Shown here: positions 1 to 7,659 of the stretch, one piece after another
Layout of the letters: every line of letters begins with the position of its first letter
Numbering within the stretch: the first letter of the stretch is position 1
Origin: Heliomicrobium undosum
Lineage (GTDB): Bacteria > Bacillota > Desulfitobacteriia > Heliobacteriales > Heliobacteriaceae
Direction of reading: 5' to 3'
Assembly (NCBI RefSeq): GCF_009877425.1
Contig: NZ_WXEY01000018.1
Coordinates: 1-64,000 of the forward strand
Length of the DNA: 64,000 bases
Translations under genes and position numbers: made by a program
The notes under the pieces: generated by a model
Told to the model about the DNA's origin: nothing
What the model saw: only the letters and a program-made list of their open reading frames with translations
Database searches by the model: none

Positions 1-114
1 CCGGCTTCGACGTAGATCGATCGTATGTGTGCCGTCGCCCAGTTGTCCCAGAGTGGTATCTCCCCAGGCCCAAAGGCTGCCGTCACTTGGTGGCAGGACG
101 AGGACAGCTCGTTG
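1..114 (-). pseudogene. RCC1-repeat protein remnant, cut by window edge
   Basis: On the minus strand the frame running off the left edge encodes SDGSLWAWGDTTLGQLGDGT, a textbook RCC1 (regulator of chromosome condensation) beta-propeller repeat unit. GC-rich third positions support this frame. Reading upstream, the same frame meets TGA at 117-115, only 10 codons before the repeat, and no ATG, GTG or TTG with a ribosome site lies between. The residues before the stop (VGGFD) could belong to an earlier repeat. I read it as the broken 5' part of an RCC1-like gene whose body lies beyond the window. A frame error or an assembly edge is also possible. An alternative open minus frame covers 1-228 but resembles nothing I know. 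Confidence 0.45.
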
Positions 115-226
115 TCAATCGAAACCACCAACGGGATAATGCGAAGACCTACGATCCACTCGAAGAAGCGGTACTCCTGCGTTTGGGGAGTCATGCCTGT
201 GCCTGGCAGTTTGTATAGCGGCTTTC

Positions 227-1708
227 TCATGCCCTCGTTAGGATAACTGGCAGCGTGAAATAAAAAACGCTCCCCTGCCTACGCTCACTCTCTGCCCAAA
301 TCCTTCCGCCATGAGCGTGGATGATCTCCCGTGCGATGGCCAGTCCGAGGCCGGTTCCGCCCTGCGCCTTGGCGCGGGACTTATCCCCTCTGTAGAGCCG
401 CTGAAAGACATGGGGCAAATCGTCAGGAGAGATGCCTTCCCCCGTATCCCGAACCGAGAATAATAATTCCTGGTCGACCAGGGCGGCTGTGATGGTGATT
501 CGCCCGCCCGGTTTCGTATGCCGAATCGCATTATGGACAAGGTTAGCCACCACCCGCTCGATTTGCGTCGGGTCGGCGAGGAGGGAGGGCAGATTATCCG
601 GCGCCTTCCATTCCAGCGACAGGCCTGCCGCTTCCGCGTCATAGCGAAGGGATTCCGCCAGATCGGCGATCATCTCGCCCGGATGCAAACGGACGAAGTC
701 CATCGGCAAATGTCCCGCCTCCAGGCGAGACAGTTCGAAGAGATCTTCAATTTGCCGCTCCATGCTGATGGTCTTGTCGTGGATCACTTGGAGATAGCGT
801 TGCCGTCTCTCCGGTTCCGCCGCCAAGCCGTCGAGGAGGCCCTCTACATAACCGCGGATCGAGGAAAGGGGGGTGCGTAGGTCATGAGAGATATTGGCCA
901 CCATCTCCTGGCGCGACAGCACCAGTTTTTGCTCCCGTTTGCGCAGCGCCTCAATCTCACCCACCATGCGGTTGAAGGCTTCACCGAGGCGACCGAACTC
1001 GTCCCGCCTGTCGATGGCGACGCGGGCCGATAAATTGCCTCGGGCGATGGTCTCTGTCGCGCGGCCAAGTTTGCCGATGGGGGAAAGGATGCTCCGCGAC
1101 AGAAAGAGGAGCAGGAAAAAGAGCACCGCCGCTACGGCCGTCGCGCCGATAAGGCCGAGAGAGCGCAGGTGTCTCTGGGCGGCTGCTTCTAGGGGCTGCG
1201 CCGGATAGCCGGCGAGGGCCAGGGCGACCTCTTTTCCATTCACCGTCACCGGTTCGTATAGGTAATGCATCGTATCATCGATTGCCGGCGACTGTTGCGA
1301 CCGGTGCGTCTGCAGCGCCCGTTGTCCCCCAATCATGCGGGCCAACTCCGGCAGCGCGACCGAAGCGCCTTCTGAACGGCCTATGGGATCAAAGACGACG
1401 ACACCGTTCGGATCGATCACCAGCAGGCGCCAACCGGGAGGCAAGTCCCCGATTTCCGCCGCCACTACGGCCTCGTCCCAGTTGGCATAACGGGCATGGG
1501 CGTCACCGACGGACTTGGCGAAGGTCGGCAAAAAACCGGCTGATACCTGCTGGGGCAACAGGCCGAAGGTTTCATCGGTGGCGACCATGAACAACAAACC
1601 GCCGCCCAAGGCGGCGGCAGGTACGAGGACCGCCAGCAAAAAGGCGATCAAGAGCTTCACGCGGATGCCGATCGGGTATTTCGGTAGGAAATCTTGCAAG
1701 CCGCTCAT
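227..1708 (-). CDS. HAMP-domain sensor histidine kinase
   Basis: Membrane sensor kinase of 493 residues. Order: first membrane helix at about 18-42, an extracytoplasmic sensor of about 135 residues, second helix at about 180-205, HAMP linker, HisKA H-box (SHDLRTPL, phospho-acceptor His275), and a HATPase domain with N box (NLVHNAIRH), DTGEGIS and GGTGLGLAI. ATG start overlaps the stop of the upstream response regulator by ATGA, so the two are translationally coupled. It should phosphorylate that OmpR-type partner. The pair lies downstream of an ABC-2 exporter on the same strand, the arrangement of peptide-antibiotic or cell-envelope stress modules. The signal sensed cannot be told from sequence. 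Confidence 0.93.
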   Translation of the reverse strand: MSGLQDFLPKYPIGIRVKLLIAFLLAVLVPAAALGGGLLFMVATDETFGLLPQQVSAGFLPTFAKSVGDAHARYANWDEAVVAAEIGDLPPGWRLLVIDPNGVVVFDPIGRSEGASVALPELARMIGGQRALQTHRSQQSPAIDDTMHYLYEPVTVNGKEVALALAGYPAQPLEAAAQRHLRSLGLIGATAVAAVLFFLLLFLSRSILSPIGKLGRATETIARGNLSARVAIDRRDEFGRLGEAFNRMVGEIEALRKREQKLVLSRQEMVANISHDLRTPLSSIRGYVEGLLDGLAAEPERRQRYLQVIHDKTISMERQIEDLFELSRLEAGHLPMDFVRLHPGEMIADLAESLRYDAEAAGLSLEWKAPDNLPSLLADPTQIERVVANLVHNAIRHTKPGGRITITAALVDQELLFSVRDTGEGISPDDLPHVFQRLYRGDKSRAKAQGGTGLGLAIAREIIHAHGGRIWAESERRQGSVFYFTLPVILTRA

Positions 1709-2424
1709 TGGGGAACTCCTAAAACGCCTAAGGGGACGCCGTCAAACTTGTAGCCGACGCCCCAGATCGTCTTGATGTACTGGGGCTTGCCAGGCGCCGG
1801 CTCAATTTTTTCGCGCAGACGCCGGATATGAACGGTAAGGGTGTTGGGATCGCCCAGATAGTCTTCGCCCCAGACGCATTCGTAGAGTTGTTCCTTTGAA
1901 AAAACCTGCCGGGGATGGCGAGCCAAAAAATAAAGCAATTGAAACTCCCGCGCTTGCAAGGACACGTCCATCCCGTCACGAACCACGCGATACTCGCGGG
2001 GGTAAATGTCCAGGCCGTAAAAACGCAGCGCATCGTCTTTCGCCGGCGCCCCCGAAGAGAGGGCGACGCGCCTAAGTTGCGCCCGCACGCGCGCCAGGAC
2101 TTCACGGGGACTGAAGGGTTTAACCAGGTAATCGTCAGCGCCCAGGCCGAGCCCCAGCACCTTGTCGCCTTCCTGCTCTTTGGCGCTCAAGATGATGATG
2201 GGGATGGCAGACTCAGCCCGCAGGATCCGGCAGACCTCAAAACCGTCAAGGGCCGGAAGCATGAGATCCAAAATGGCGAGGTCGGGCTTTTCCAACCGGG
2301 CTTTTTCCAACGCCTCTCGACCATCTGCCGCTGTGGTGACCTGATACCCCTCAGCCGACAGGTAATCGCGGAGCAAGTCAACGATTTCCGCTTCGTCATC
2401 GACCACAAGGATTTTCTGGCTTAT
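1705..2424 (-). CDS. OmpR/PhoB-family response regulator, apparent AUA start
   Basis: Receiver plus winged-helix DNA-binding protein, 239 residues. The receiver shows the acidic pair D9-D10, phospho-acceptor D53 in LAILDLMLP, and K in LVKPFSP; the C terminus has the OmpR-type pattern ending TIWGVGYKFD. The normal N terminus would read xSQKILVVDDE. The only codon that fits is ATA at 2424-2422, eight bases after GGGAGG; an in-frame stop lies at 2454-2452 and no ATG, GTG or TTG occurs before GTG at 2406, which would remove beta strand 1. I therefore place the start at the ATA codon. Starting at GTG 2406 gives 233 residues. Likely regulator of the adjacent exporter genes. Confidence 0.9.
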   Translation of the reverse strand: MSQKILVVDDEAEIVDLLRDYLSAEGYQVTTAADGREALEKARLEKPDLAILDLMLPALDGFEVCRILRAESAIPIIILSAKEQEGDKVLGLGLGADDYLVKPFSPREVLARVRAQLRRVALSSGAPAKDDALRFYGLDIYPREYRVVRDGMDVSLQAREFQLLYFLARHPRQVFSKEQLYECVWGEDYLGDPNTLTVHIRRLREKIEPAPGKPQYIKTIWGVGYKFDGVPLGVLGVPQ

Positions 2425-2512
2425 GGTGATCGCCTCCCGCTGGCCTCTTTCTTAAAAGTAATTGTAGCAAAGAGACCCCCCCTTTTTGCGGACAGAGATG
2501 GATAGTTTCGCG

Positions 2513-3295
2513 CTAGATATCCCTTTTTGCAAAATGCAGGCTCGTGATCAAGCCGAACAACAGCAGGTAGAGGGCGATCATCGCCAAAGAGAAGGACAGC
2601 GTCATCCCCGGCAGCAGCGGATGTCCGTTGATATAGGGGGTGAGATCGCTGTGGGCGAAGAGAAGGTACTTGGCCCAGGAAAAATCGCGGACAAGGGTAA
2701 GCGTTGTTGTCCCCAACATCGACAGCAGGATGCCGAAGGCGGCGGCCATCATGGCGTTTCGAAACAAGACGGAAAGCATGAGCGCCAGGGCGATCATGAC
2801 AATGCCATTGACGAGCACCGCGCCGTAGCGGATCAGCAGTTGCCACAGGAGATCCTTTTCGATCAGGCCGGGAATAGACGGCGAAGCGATTGAATCGAAT
2901 CCGTAGAAGAGTCCGCCGGCGAGCACCGATGTGATGAACATGGCGGCAATGATGCGCAGGGTTATCATCACGATGGAACAGAACTTGGAAAAAAGGATCT
3001 TCGCGCGGCTCACCGGACGGATGAGGAGTTGCTTGATGGTTCCGGAAGAGAATTCATTGGCGACACTGCCCGCCGCAAGGACGATACCGACAAGGCTGAT
3101 CCAGCCGGAGGCCGATGTGGCGGACAGGACAAAACCCCACAGGTTTCGGTAGAACTCCGGCGTGATCTCGCTGTTGTAGCGTTGCAACAGGCCGAGCCCG
3201 AGAATCAACAGGACCGAACAAGCGAAGAGCGCCTGGGTGCTTCTCTGGTGAAGCAGTTTCATATTTTCGTTGCGGATCAGATTGATCAGTTGCAT
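2513..3295 (-). CDS. ABC-2 type transporter permease
   Basis: Polytopic membrane protein of 260 residues with about six hydrophobic helices and the short N-terminal cytoplasmic segment LINLIRNENMKLLHQRS typical of BcrB/NatB-like ABC-2 permeases. Its start overlaps the end of the ATPase gene by 10 bp, so both are co-translated and form one exporter. Together with the two-component genes that follow after about 90 bp, it looks like an inducible export or self-protection system. Candidate substrates are peptide antibiotics or envelope-active compounds, but nothing in the sequence names one. Confidence 0.88.
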   Translation of the reverse strand: MQLINLIRNENMKLLHQRSTQALFACSVLLILGLGLLQRYNSEITPEFYRNLWGFVLSATSASGWISLVGIVLAAGSVANEFSSGTIKQLLIRPVSRAKILFSKFCSIVMITLRIIAAMFITSVLAGGLFYGFDSIASPSIPGLIEKDLLWQLLIRYGAVLVNGIVMIALALMLSVLFRNAMMAAAFGILLSMLGTTTLTLVRDFSWAKYLLFAHSDLTPYINGHPLLPGMTLSFSLAMIALYLLLFGLITSLHFAKRDI

Positions 3296-4011
3296 GTTCC
3301 ATCCCCCTCTGTCATGGCCAAAAATGCCGCCTCCAAGGCGCCCTTCGCTGTTGCGTCTACATTGAGCGCCTGGATCAGTTTGCCCTGTTGGATGATGGCG
3401 ACGCGGTCACAGATCAACTCCATTTCGCTCAGCAGGTGACTGGAAACCATGACGGCGACGCCTTCCTCATGGGCGAGTTGCCGGAGATGATTGCGCAAAT
3501 CCCGGATTCCCGCCGGATCCAGGCCATTTGTCGGTTCGTCAAGGATCAGCAAGGCCGGGTTGTGCAGCAATGCTTGGGCCAGCCCCAAACGCTGGCGCAT
3601 TCCCAGAGAGTAGGTTCCGACTTTGTCATGGATCCGCCCTTCAAGGCCAACCTGCGCTGTAACGGTCCGAATTCGTTCATGGCCGATGCCTCCGGCCATG
3701 CGGGCGTAATGGAGGAGATTTTGATAACCGGAGAGGTATCCATAGAGCGCCGGTGTTTCCACGATCGCGCCGACGTTGGTGATGGCGGCTGTGAAGTTTC
3801 GTTGAATGCAAGAGCCTCCGATCCGGATCTCTCCCTGGGTGGGGGCCATCAGGCCGAGGATCATCTTGATAAGCGTTGTTTTTCCGGCGCCATTGGGTCC
3901 AAGGAGGCCTAACACCTGACCGGGGTAGATGTCTAAAGAAAAATCGTCAATGATGGTCCGGTCGCTGATCTTTTTCTTGATGCGCCGGATTTGAGCGATT
4001 GGTTTTTGCAT
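3286..4011 (-). CDS. ABC transporter ATP-binding protein
   Basis: Cytosolic ATPase of the exporter, 241 residues. Walker A GPNGAGKT at residues 38-45, signature YSLGMRQRLGLA, Walker B LLILDEPTNGLDP, and the H-loop in MVSSHLLSEME are all present, so the enzyme should be active. The family resembles BcrA-type drug-resistance ATPases. The frame is open to GTG at 4026, but ATG at 4011 sits behind GGAGGGAAGG and gives the usual N terminus (MQKPIAQI), so it is chosen. First gene of the leftward operon ATPase-permease-regulator-kinase; its upstream region carries the phased repeat array at 4064-4103. Confidence 0.93.
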   Translation of the reverse strand: MQKPIAQIRRIKKKISDRTIIDDFSLDIYPGQVLGLLGPNGAGKTTLIKMILGLMAPTQGEIRIGGSCIQRNFTAAITNVGAIVETPALYGYLSGYQNLLHYARMAGGIGHERIRTVTAQVGLEGRIHDKVGTYSLGMRQRLGLAQALLHNPALLILDEPTNGLDPAGIRDLRNHLRQLAHEEGVAVMVSSHLLSEMELICDRVAIIQQGKLIQALNVDATAKGALEAAFLAMTEGDGTCN

Positions 4012-4044
4012 TGCCCTTCCCTCCACATCTGTCTTGGTTTTACA

Positions 4045-4103
4045 ATGCTAGCGTACCTGTCGATTCTTAACTGGCGAATGAGCAATTCTTAATAACTTCT
4101 TAA
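4045..4103 (-). promoter_or_regulatory. Phased repeat operator and -10 for the ABC exporter operon
   Basis: The heptamer TTCTTAA (TTAAGAA on the transcribed strand) occurs exactly at 4064-4070, 4086-4092 and 4097-4103. The spacing is 22 and 11 bp, one helical turn or a multiple. A degenerate copy fits the empty slot at 4075. The 7-bp unit with 4-bp gap is the pattern bound by tandem PhoB/OmpR-type dimers. On the minus strand TAGCAT at 4050-4045 can serve as -10, 13 bp below the last repeat, and there is no good -35, as expected for an activator-dependent promoter. The likely binder is the response regulator at 1705-2424. Confidence 0.6.
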
Positions 4104-4161
4104 ATCGGCGATGCGCAAATGAAAACAGTTACAAAGTATATCTTTTTAATACGAAATGCCA

Positions 4162-4170
4162 TGGTATAAT
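4162..4170 (+). promoter_or_regulatory. Extended -10 promoter of the diguanylate cyclase gene
   Basis: TGGTATAAT is a perfect extended -10 hexamer. No clear -35 is seen 17 bp upstream, which an extended -10 can tolerate. It lies 53 bp before the chosen ATG at 4223 and shows that the longer open frame starting at 4169 cannot be the true start. The same intergenic region holds the exporter operator on the other strand. Confidence 0.6.
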
Positions 4171-4222
4171 GAACCCAACACAGCAAGTTCGGAAAGGCAA
4201 TAAAAGCGAGGGCATCGGCACA

Positions 4223-6817
4223 ATGCGAAAACACATCATGCTTCGCGCCTCCAGCATCGCATTCATGGTCCTTACGCTGCTCCTGACGCTAAGCCCCGCA
4301 GCCGCCTCGCTCCGCCCCGGCGCGGCCTACACCGCCGACGATTCGCCCAAACGCAATGTCCTCCTGCTCAACTCCTACCACACGGGATACCGCTGGTCAG
4401 ACGACATCATCGACGGCGTCCGCTCAGTTTTGTTGCGCCCAGGAAGCGGCAACATCGACCTCCGTGTGGAAGATATGGATACCCAGCGGATCACCGACCC
4501 CGAGTACCTGAACCAACTCTATGAGGTGTACCGGCACAAGTTCCGGCAGACGCCGATCGACCTGGTCATCTGCGCCGATGACAACGCCTTCTATTTCATG
4601 CAAAAACATGCGAAGACGATCTTCCCCGGCGTGCCTGTCGTCTTCTGCGGCGTCAACTACCTGGAGGACCGCTGCCTGGACGACTGCGGGCAATTCACCG
4701 GCGTCGTCGAGGACTACGACCTGAAGGCCTCCCTGGAAACGGCGCTCCGGCTGCGGCCGCACACGAAGACGATCTACTGGATCAACGACCGGTCCGCCAC
4801 CGGCCGCGCGGTGGAAAAGAAGCTGCAAGAGACGATTCCCTTCTTCAATGACCGGATCCGCTTCGAGTCGCTCCAGGACAAGGCCATGTCGGAGATCCTG
4901 CAAACGGTCGAGTCGCTTCCCGAGGACAGCATGGTCCTCTACCTGATCTTCAACCAGGACGTGACCGGACGGTTTTTTACCTATGAAGAGGGTGTATCCA
5001 TGGTGTCGGCCAAAAGCCGCGTCCCTGTCTTCGGCGCCTGGGACTTTTCCCTCGGCCACGGCATCCTGGGGGGGATGCTGACGGGTGGGTTCTCTCAGGG
5101 GGAAGAGGCGGCGAAGCTGGCGCTGCGGATCTTCCATGGCGAAAAGCCCGCCCACATCCCTGTTGTTCGGGAAGGCGTCAACCGGTACATGTTCGATGAA
5201 AAGCAGTTGAAGCGCTTCGGTGTGGACCGTGCCCTGCTGCCGGCTGACAGCATCATCATCAACCAGTCTTATACCGATAAGAAACAGATCCTGCTGCTCC
5301 AGTCCTATCACAACGGCATGGATTGGACCGCCAACATCGAAGCCGGCGTCCGGACGGTTTTTGACGATCCGAACCGCTACACCCTGTACCTGGATTTCAT
5401 GGACGCCAAGCGCAACCTGAGTCCCGAGTATGTCCACAAAATGGTTCCCCTCTTGATCGAAAAATACAAAGACCGGAGTTTTGACGCCGTCATCGTCGCC
5501 GACGAAGTCGCCTACCGGTTCATTTTGAACTACCGGGAGCGGCTCTTTCCCGGTACGCCGGTCATCTTTTGCGGCGTTAACGACTTTGCGCCCGCCGATT
5601 TGGCCGGCCAGGCCAACATGACCGGCGTCGTCGAGACGGTCGACATGAAAAAGACGATCGAAGCGGCGCTGCGCCTCCATCCGCGCACCCAACGGATCGT
5701 CGTCGTCAACGACTGGACCGATACGGGCATCACCAACCGGCGCCAGTTGGAGGCGATCATCCCGGACTTCGCCGAGCGGGTTCACTTTGAGTTTGTCGGC
5801 GATATGAACATGGCGGAAGTCCGGGAAAAAGTGTCCCAACTCAGCGAAGGCAGCCTGGTTCTGCTGATGACCTTCAACCAGGACAAGTCGCACAACAATT
5901 TTTCCTATGAAGAAAGCGCCGATCTGATCGCCCGCGCCTCCGCCGTGCCCGTCTACGGCTTCTGGGACTTCTACCTCGGCCATGGCGTCGTCGGTGGTAT
6001 GGTGACGAGCGGCTACACTCAGGGGGAGACGGCGGCCAAGCTGGCCCTGCGCGCGCTCCAGGGCGAACGGTTGGAGGGCGTTCCGGTCATCCGCGAAAGC
6101 CCCAACCGCTACATGTTCGATTATCGCCAACTCCAGCGCTGGCAGATCGACGCCTCCCGGCTTCCCGGCGGGAGCGTGGTCATCAACAAACCGGAATCGT
6201 TCTATGAAAAACACCGGCCCATCGTCTTCGGCGCCGGCGCCATGTTCCTTTTGCTCCTCTACATCATTGGCACCCTGCAGATCAACATCCGCCGCCGCCG
6301 CAAGGCCGAGGAGACGCTGCGCTTCTTCGCCACCACTGACGATCTGACAGGGCTGTACAACCGCCGCAGCGGGATGCAGTTTTTGAAAAAGCACATGGAC
6401 GACGCTAGGCGGCGGCAGAAAGATTTGACGGTCTGCTTCGTCGATGTGAACGACTTGAAACGGGTCAACGACACCTACGGCCATGACGAAGGGGACCGGC
6501 TGATCAAGACGGTGGCCGATTTGCTGCAAAAGTCCTTGCGCGACAGCGATGTGACCTGCCGGCTCGGCGGCGACGAGTTTTTGCTGATCCTTCCCGATTG
6601 CGACCTGGCCCGGGCGAAAAAGATCTGGGAACGTGTCGAGGAGAACCGGTGGACCATCAACCGCATGGGCCTGACACCCTATCTGATCGGCTTCAGCCAT
6701 GGCTTTGCCGGCTACGACCCGGAGCAGGGGCTTTCGCCGGAAGAGTTGATCAAACGGGCCGACGCGGAGATGTACCAGTCGAAACGGGCCTTGAAGGCGG
6801 AGCGGGCCTATGCCTGA
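4223..6817 (+). CDS. Diguanylate cyclase with two tandem ABC-type substrate-binding domains
   Basis: Membrane-bound GGDEF enzyme of 864 residues that would make cyclic di-GMP. After a signal or anchor helix (about 8-28) come two homologous periplasmic-binding domains of the PF04392 type: the first begins NVLLLNSYHTGYRWSDD, the second ILLLQSYHNGMDWTAN, and each ends with an NRYMFD motif. A membrane helix at about 665-685 leads to the GGDEF domain: DDLTGLYNRRSG, then GGDEF at 782-786, preceded by the RxxD inhibitory site RDSD five residues earlier. So activity and product feedback both look intact. ATG 4223 has GAGGG upstream. It shares its sensor with the kinase at 10496. The PF04392 family binds amino acids such as tryptophan in other bacteria; the ligand here is unknown. 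Confidence 0.9.
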   Translation: MRKHIMLRASSIAFMVLTLLLTLSPAAASLRPGAAYTADDSPKRNVLLLNSYHTGYRWSDDIIDGVRSVLLRPGSGNIDLRVEDMDTQRITDPEYLNQLYEVYRHKFRQTPIDLVICADDNAFYFMQKHAKTIFPGVPVVFCGVNYLEDRCLDDCGQFTGVVEDYDLKASLETALRLRPHTKTIYWINDRSATGRAVEKKLQETIPFFNDRIRFESLQDKAMSEILQTVESLPEDSMVLYLIFNQDVTGRFFTYEEGVSMVSAKSRVPVFGAWDFSLGHGILGGMLTGGFSQGEEAAKLALRIFHGEKPAHIPVVREGVNRYMFDEKQLKRFGVDRALLPADSIIINQSYTDKKQILLLQSYHNGMDWTANIEAGVRTVFDDPNRYTLYLDFMDAKRNLSPEYVHKMVPLLIEKYKDRSFDAVIVADEVAYRFILNYRERLFPGTPVIFCGVNDFAPADLAGQANMTGVVETVDMKKTIEAALRLHPRTQRIVVVNDWTDTGITNRRQLEAIIPDFAERVHFEFVGDMNMAEVREKVSQLSEGSLVLLMTFNQDKSHNNFSYEESADLIARASAVPVYGFWDFYLGHGVVGGMVTSGYTQGETAAKLALRALQGERLEGVPVIRESPNRYMFDYRQLQRWQIDASRLPGGSVVINKPESFYEKHRPIVFGAGAMFLLLLYIIGTLQINIRRRRKAEETLRFFATTDDLTGLYNRRSGMQFLKKHMDDARRRQKDLTVCFVDVNDLKRVNDTYGHDEGDRLIKTVADLLQKSLRDSDVTCRLGGDEFLLILPDCDLARAKKIWERVEENRWTINRMGLTPYLIGFSHGFAGYDPEQGLSPEELIKRADAEMYQSKRALKAERAYA

Positions 6818-6992
6818 GGAGTCTGCGTCCTGTTGTCCGCCAAGTTCAGGCTTGAATGAAAATAATGCCTGGTTTTCGAACAAAGCTGCTGGTTAAATAA
6901 TGAAAAATTACCATTAAGAAACATGATTTTGGTTCGTCGTTATATTTTCATGATATACTTGAACTGCCGGGCAGGGGCAGGAGGGGATTAAT

Positions 6993-7484
6993 TTGACAGA
7001 CCAGGAGTTTCAACAACGGGTGCTTCAGGAATTGCTGGCCTTAAAAGAGGGGCAGCAACGACTCGAGGCGAGACAAGAACAGTTTGAGAAGAATCAGCAG
7101 CGATTTGATGCGAGACAGGAGCAGTTTGAAAAGAATCAGCAGTGTTTCGAGGCCAGACAGGAGCAGTTTGAGAACAATCAGCAGCGATTCGAGGCGACGC
7201 TTCAGCGGCTTGAGAATCATGTACAACGGTTAGAGAAAAATCAGAAGCATTTAGAGAGCAACCAGCAGCGACTAGAAGAAAAAATGAACATTCGTTTTGA
7301 ACGTCTGGAAACGAACATCAATCTTCGACTGGACACGTTAGAGCGAAGCCAGGAATGTGTGATCGGCATGCTGAAAACGATTACCGGCAAGCTCAATGAA
7401 ATTCATGAGGAGCAGCGGTCGATTAAAGAACTCCTGGGCGATCATGAAGTAAAGCTCCGCACGCTTTCTCGAAAACCCGTATAA
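6993..7484 (+). CDS. Coiled-coil protein with 14-residue repeats, function unknown
   Basis: Predicted soluble, highly charged protein of 163 residues, almost entirely a coiled coil. Three near-identical 14-residue units (ARQEQFEKNQQRFD and variants) are followed by heptads such as RLEKNQK and HLESNQQ, and a less repetitive C terminus (ECVIGMLKTITGKLNEIHEEQ). Fourteen residues are two heptads, so the repeat lengthens the helix without breaking register. TTG start at 6993 follows GGAGGGG with a 6-base gap; TATACT at 6954-6959 may be its -10. No enzyme motif is visible. Similar proteins serve as spacers or partners in chemosensory or cell-surface assemblies, but I have no evidence for a role here. 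Confidence 0.75.
   Translation: MTDQEFQQRVLQELLALKEGQQRLEARQEQFEKNQQRFDARQEQFEKNQQCFEARQEQFENNQQRFEATLQRLENHVQRLEKNQKHLESNQQRLEEKMNIRFERLETNINLRLDTLERSQECVIGMLKTITGKLNEIHEEQRSIKELLGDHEVKLRTLSRKPV
7068..7193 (+). repeat. Three tandem 42-bp coding repeats
   Basis: Units 7068-7109, 7110-7151 and 7152-7193 encode ARQEQFEKNQQRFD with one to three substitutions. Synonymous differences are few, which suggests recent expansion by slippage or unequal exchange. Confidence 0.85.
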
Positions 7485-7557
7485 ATTCCCGTATAAGCAC
7501 AGAAAGAAATGCCTGTTACTTGTGTTTCCCCCCTCAATCGAATGAGAGAAAAATAAA

Positions 7558-7604
7558 GCGGCCCCTTTCCAGCAAATTGAAGATTTGTTCTGGGAAGGGG
7601 CCGC
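7558..7604. terminator. Long GC-rich hairpin, better terminator on the minus strand
   Basis: GCGGCCCCTT-TCCAG-CAAAT pairs with ATTTG-TTCTGG-GAAGGGGCCGC, about 20 bp with one bulge and a short loop. On the plus strand only GTGATTTGTT follows. On the minus strand TTTATTTTT follows, a good uridine tract. It separates two plus-strand genes, so the orientation is odd; it may work in both directions. Confidence 0.6.
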
Positions 7605-7659
7605 GTGATTTGTTATGCTTAAATCGCATGACACACGAATTGTGAGGAGGGGCGGTCCG

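Noticed and set aside
4169-4222. Start of the GGDEF gene at ATG 4169
   Set aside because: It overlaps the -10 TATAAT and lacks a ribosome site; ATG 4223 gives a normal signal segment.
4424-6883. 819-codon open frame on the minus strand
   Set aside because: It is antisense to the GGDEF gene. High GC at third positions removes stop codons; composition is His/Asp/Gln-rich and no family pattern is seen.
7068-7193. Possible CRISPR array
   Set aside because: The 42-bp repeats are contiguous with no spacers and encode a coiled coil in frame.
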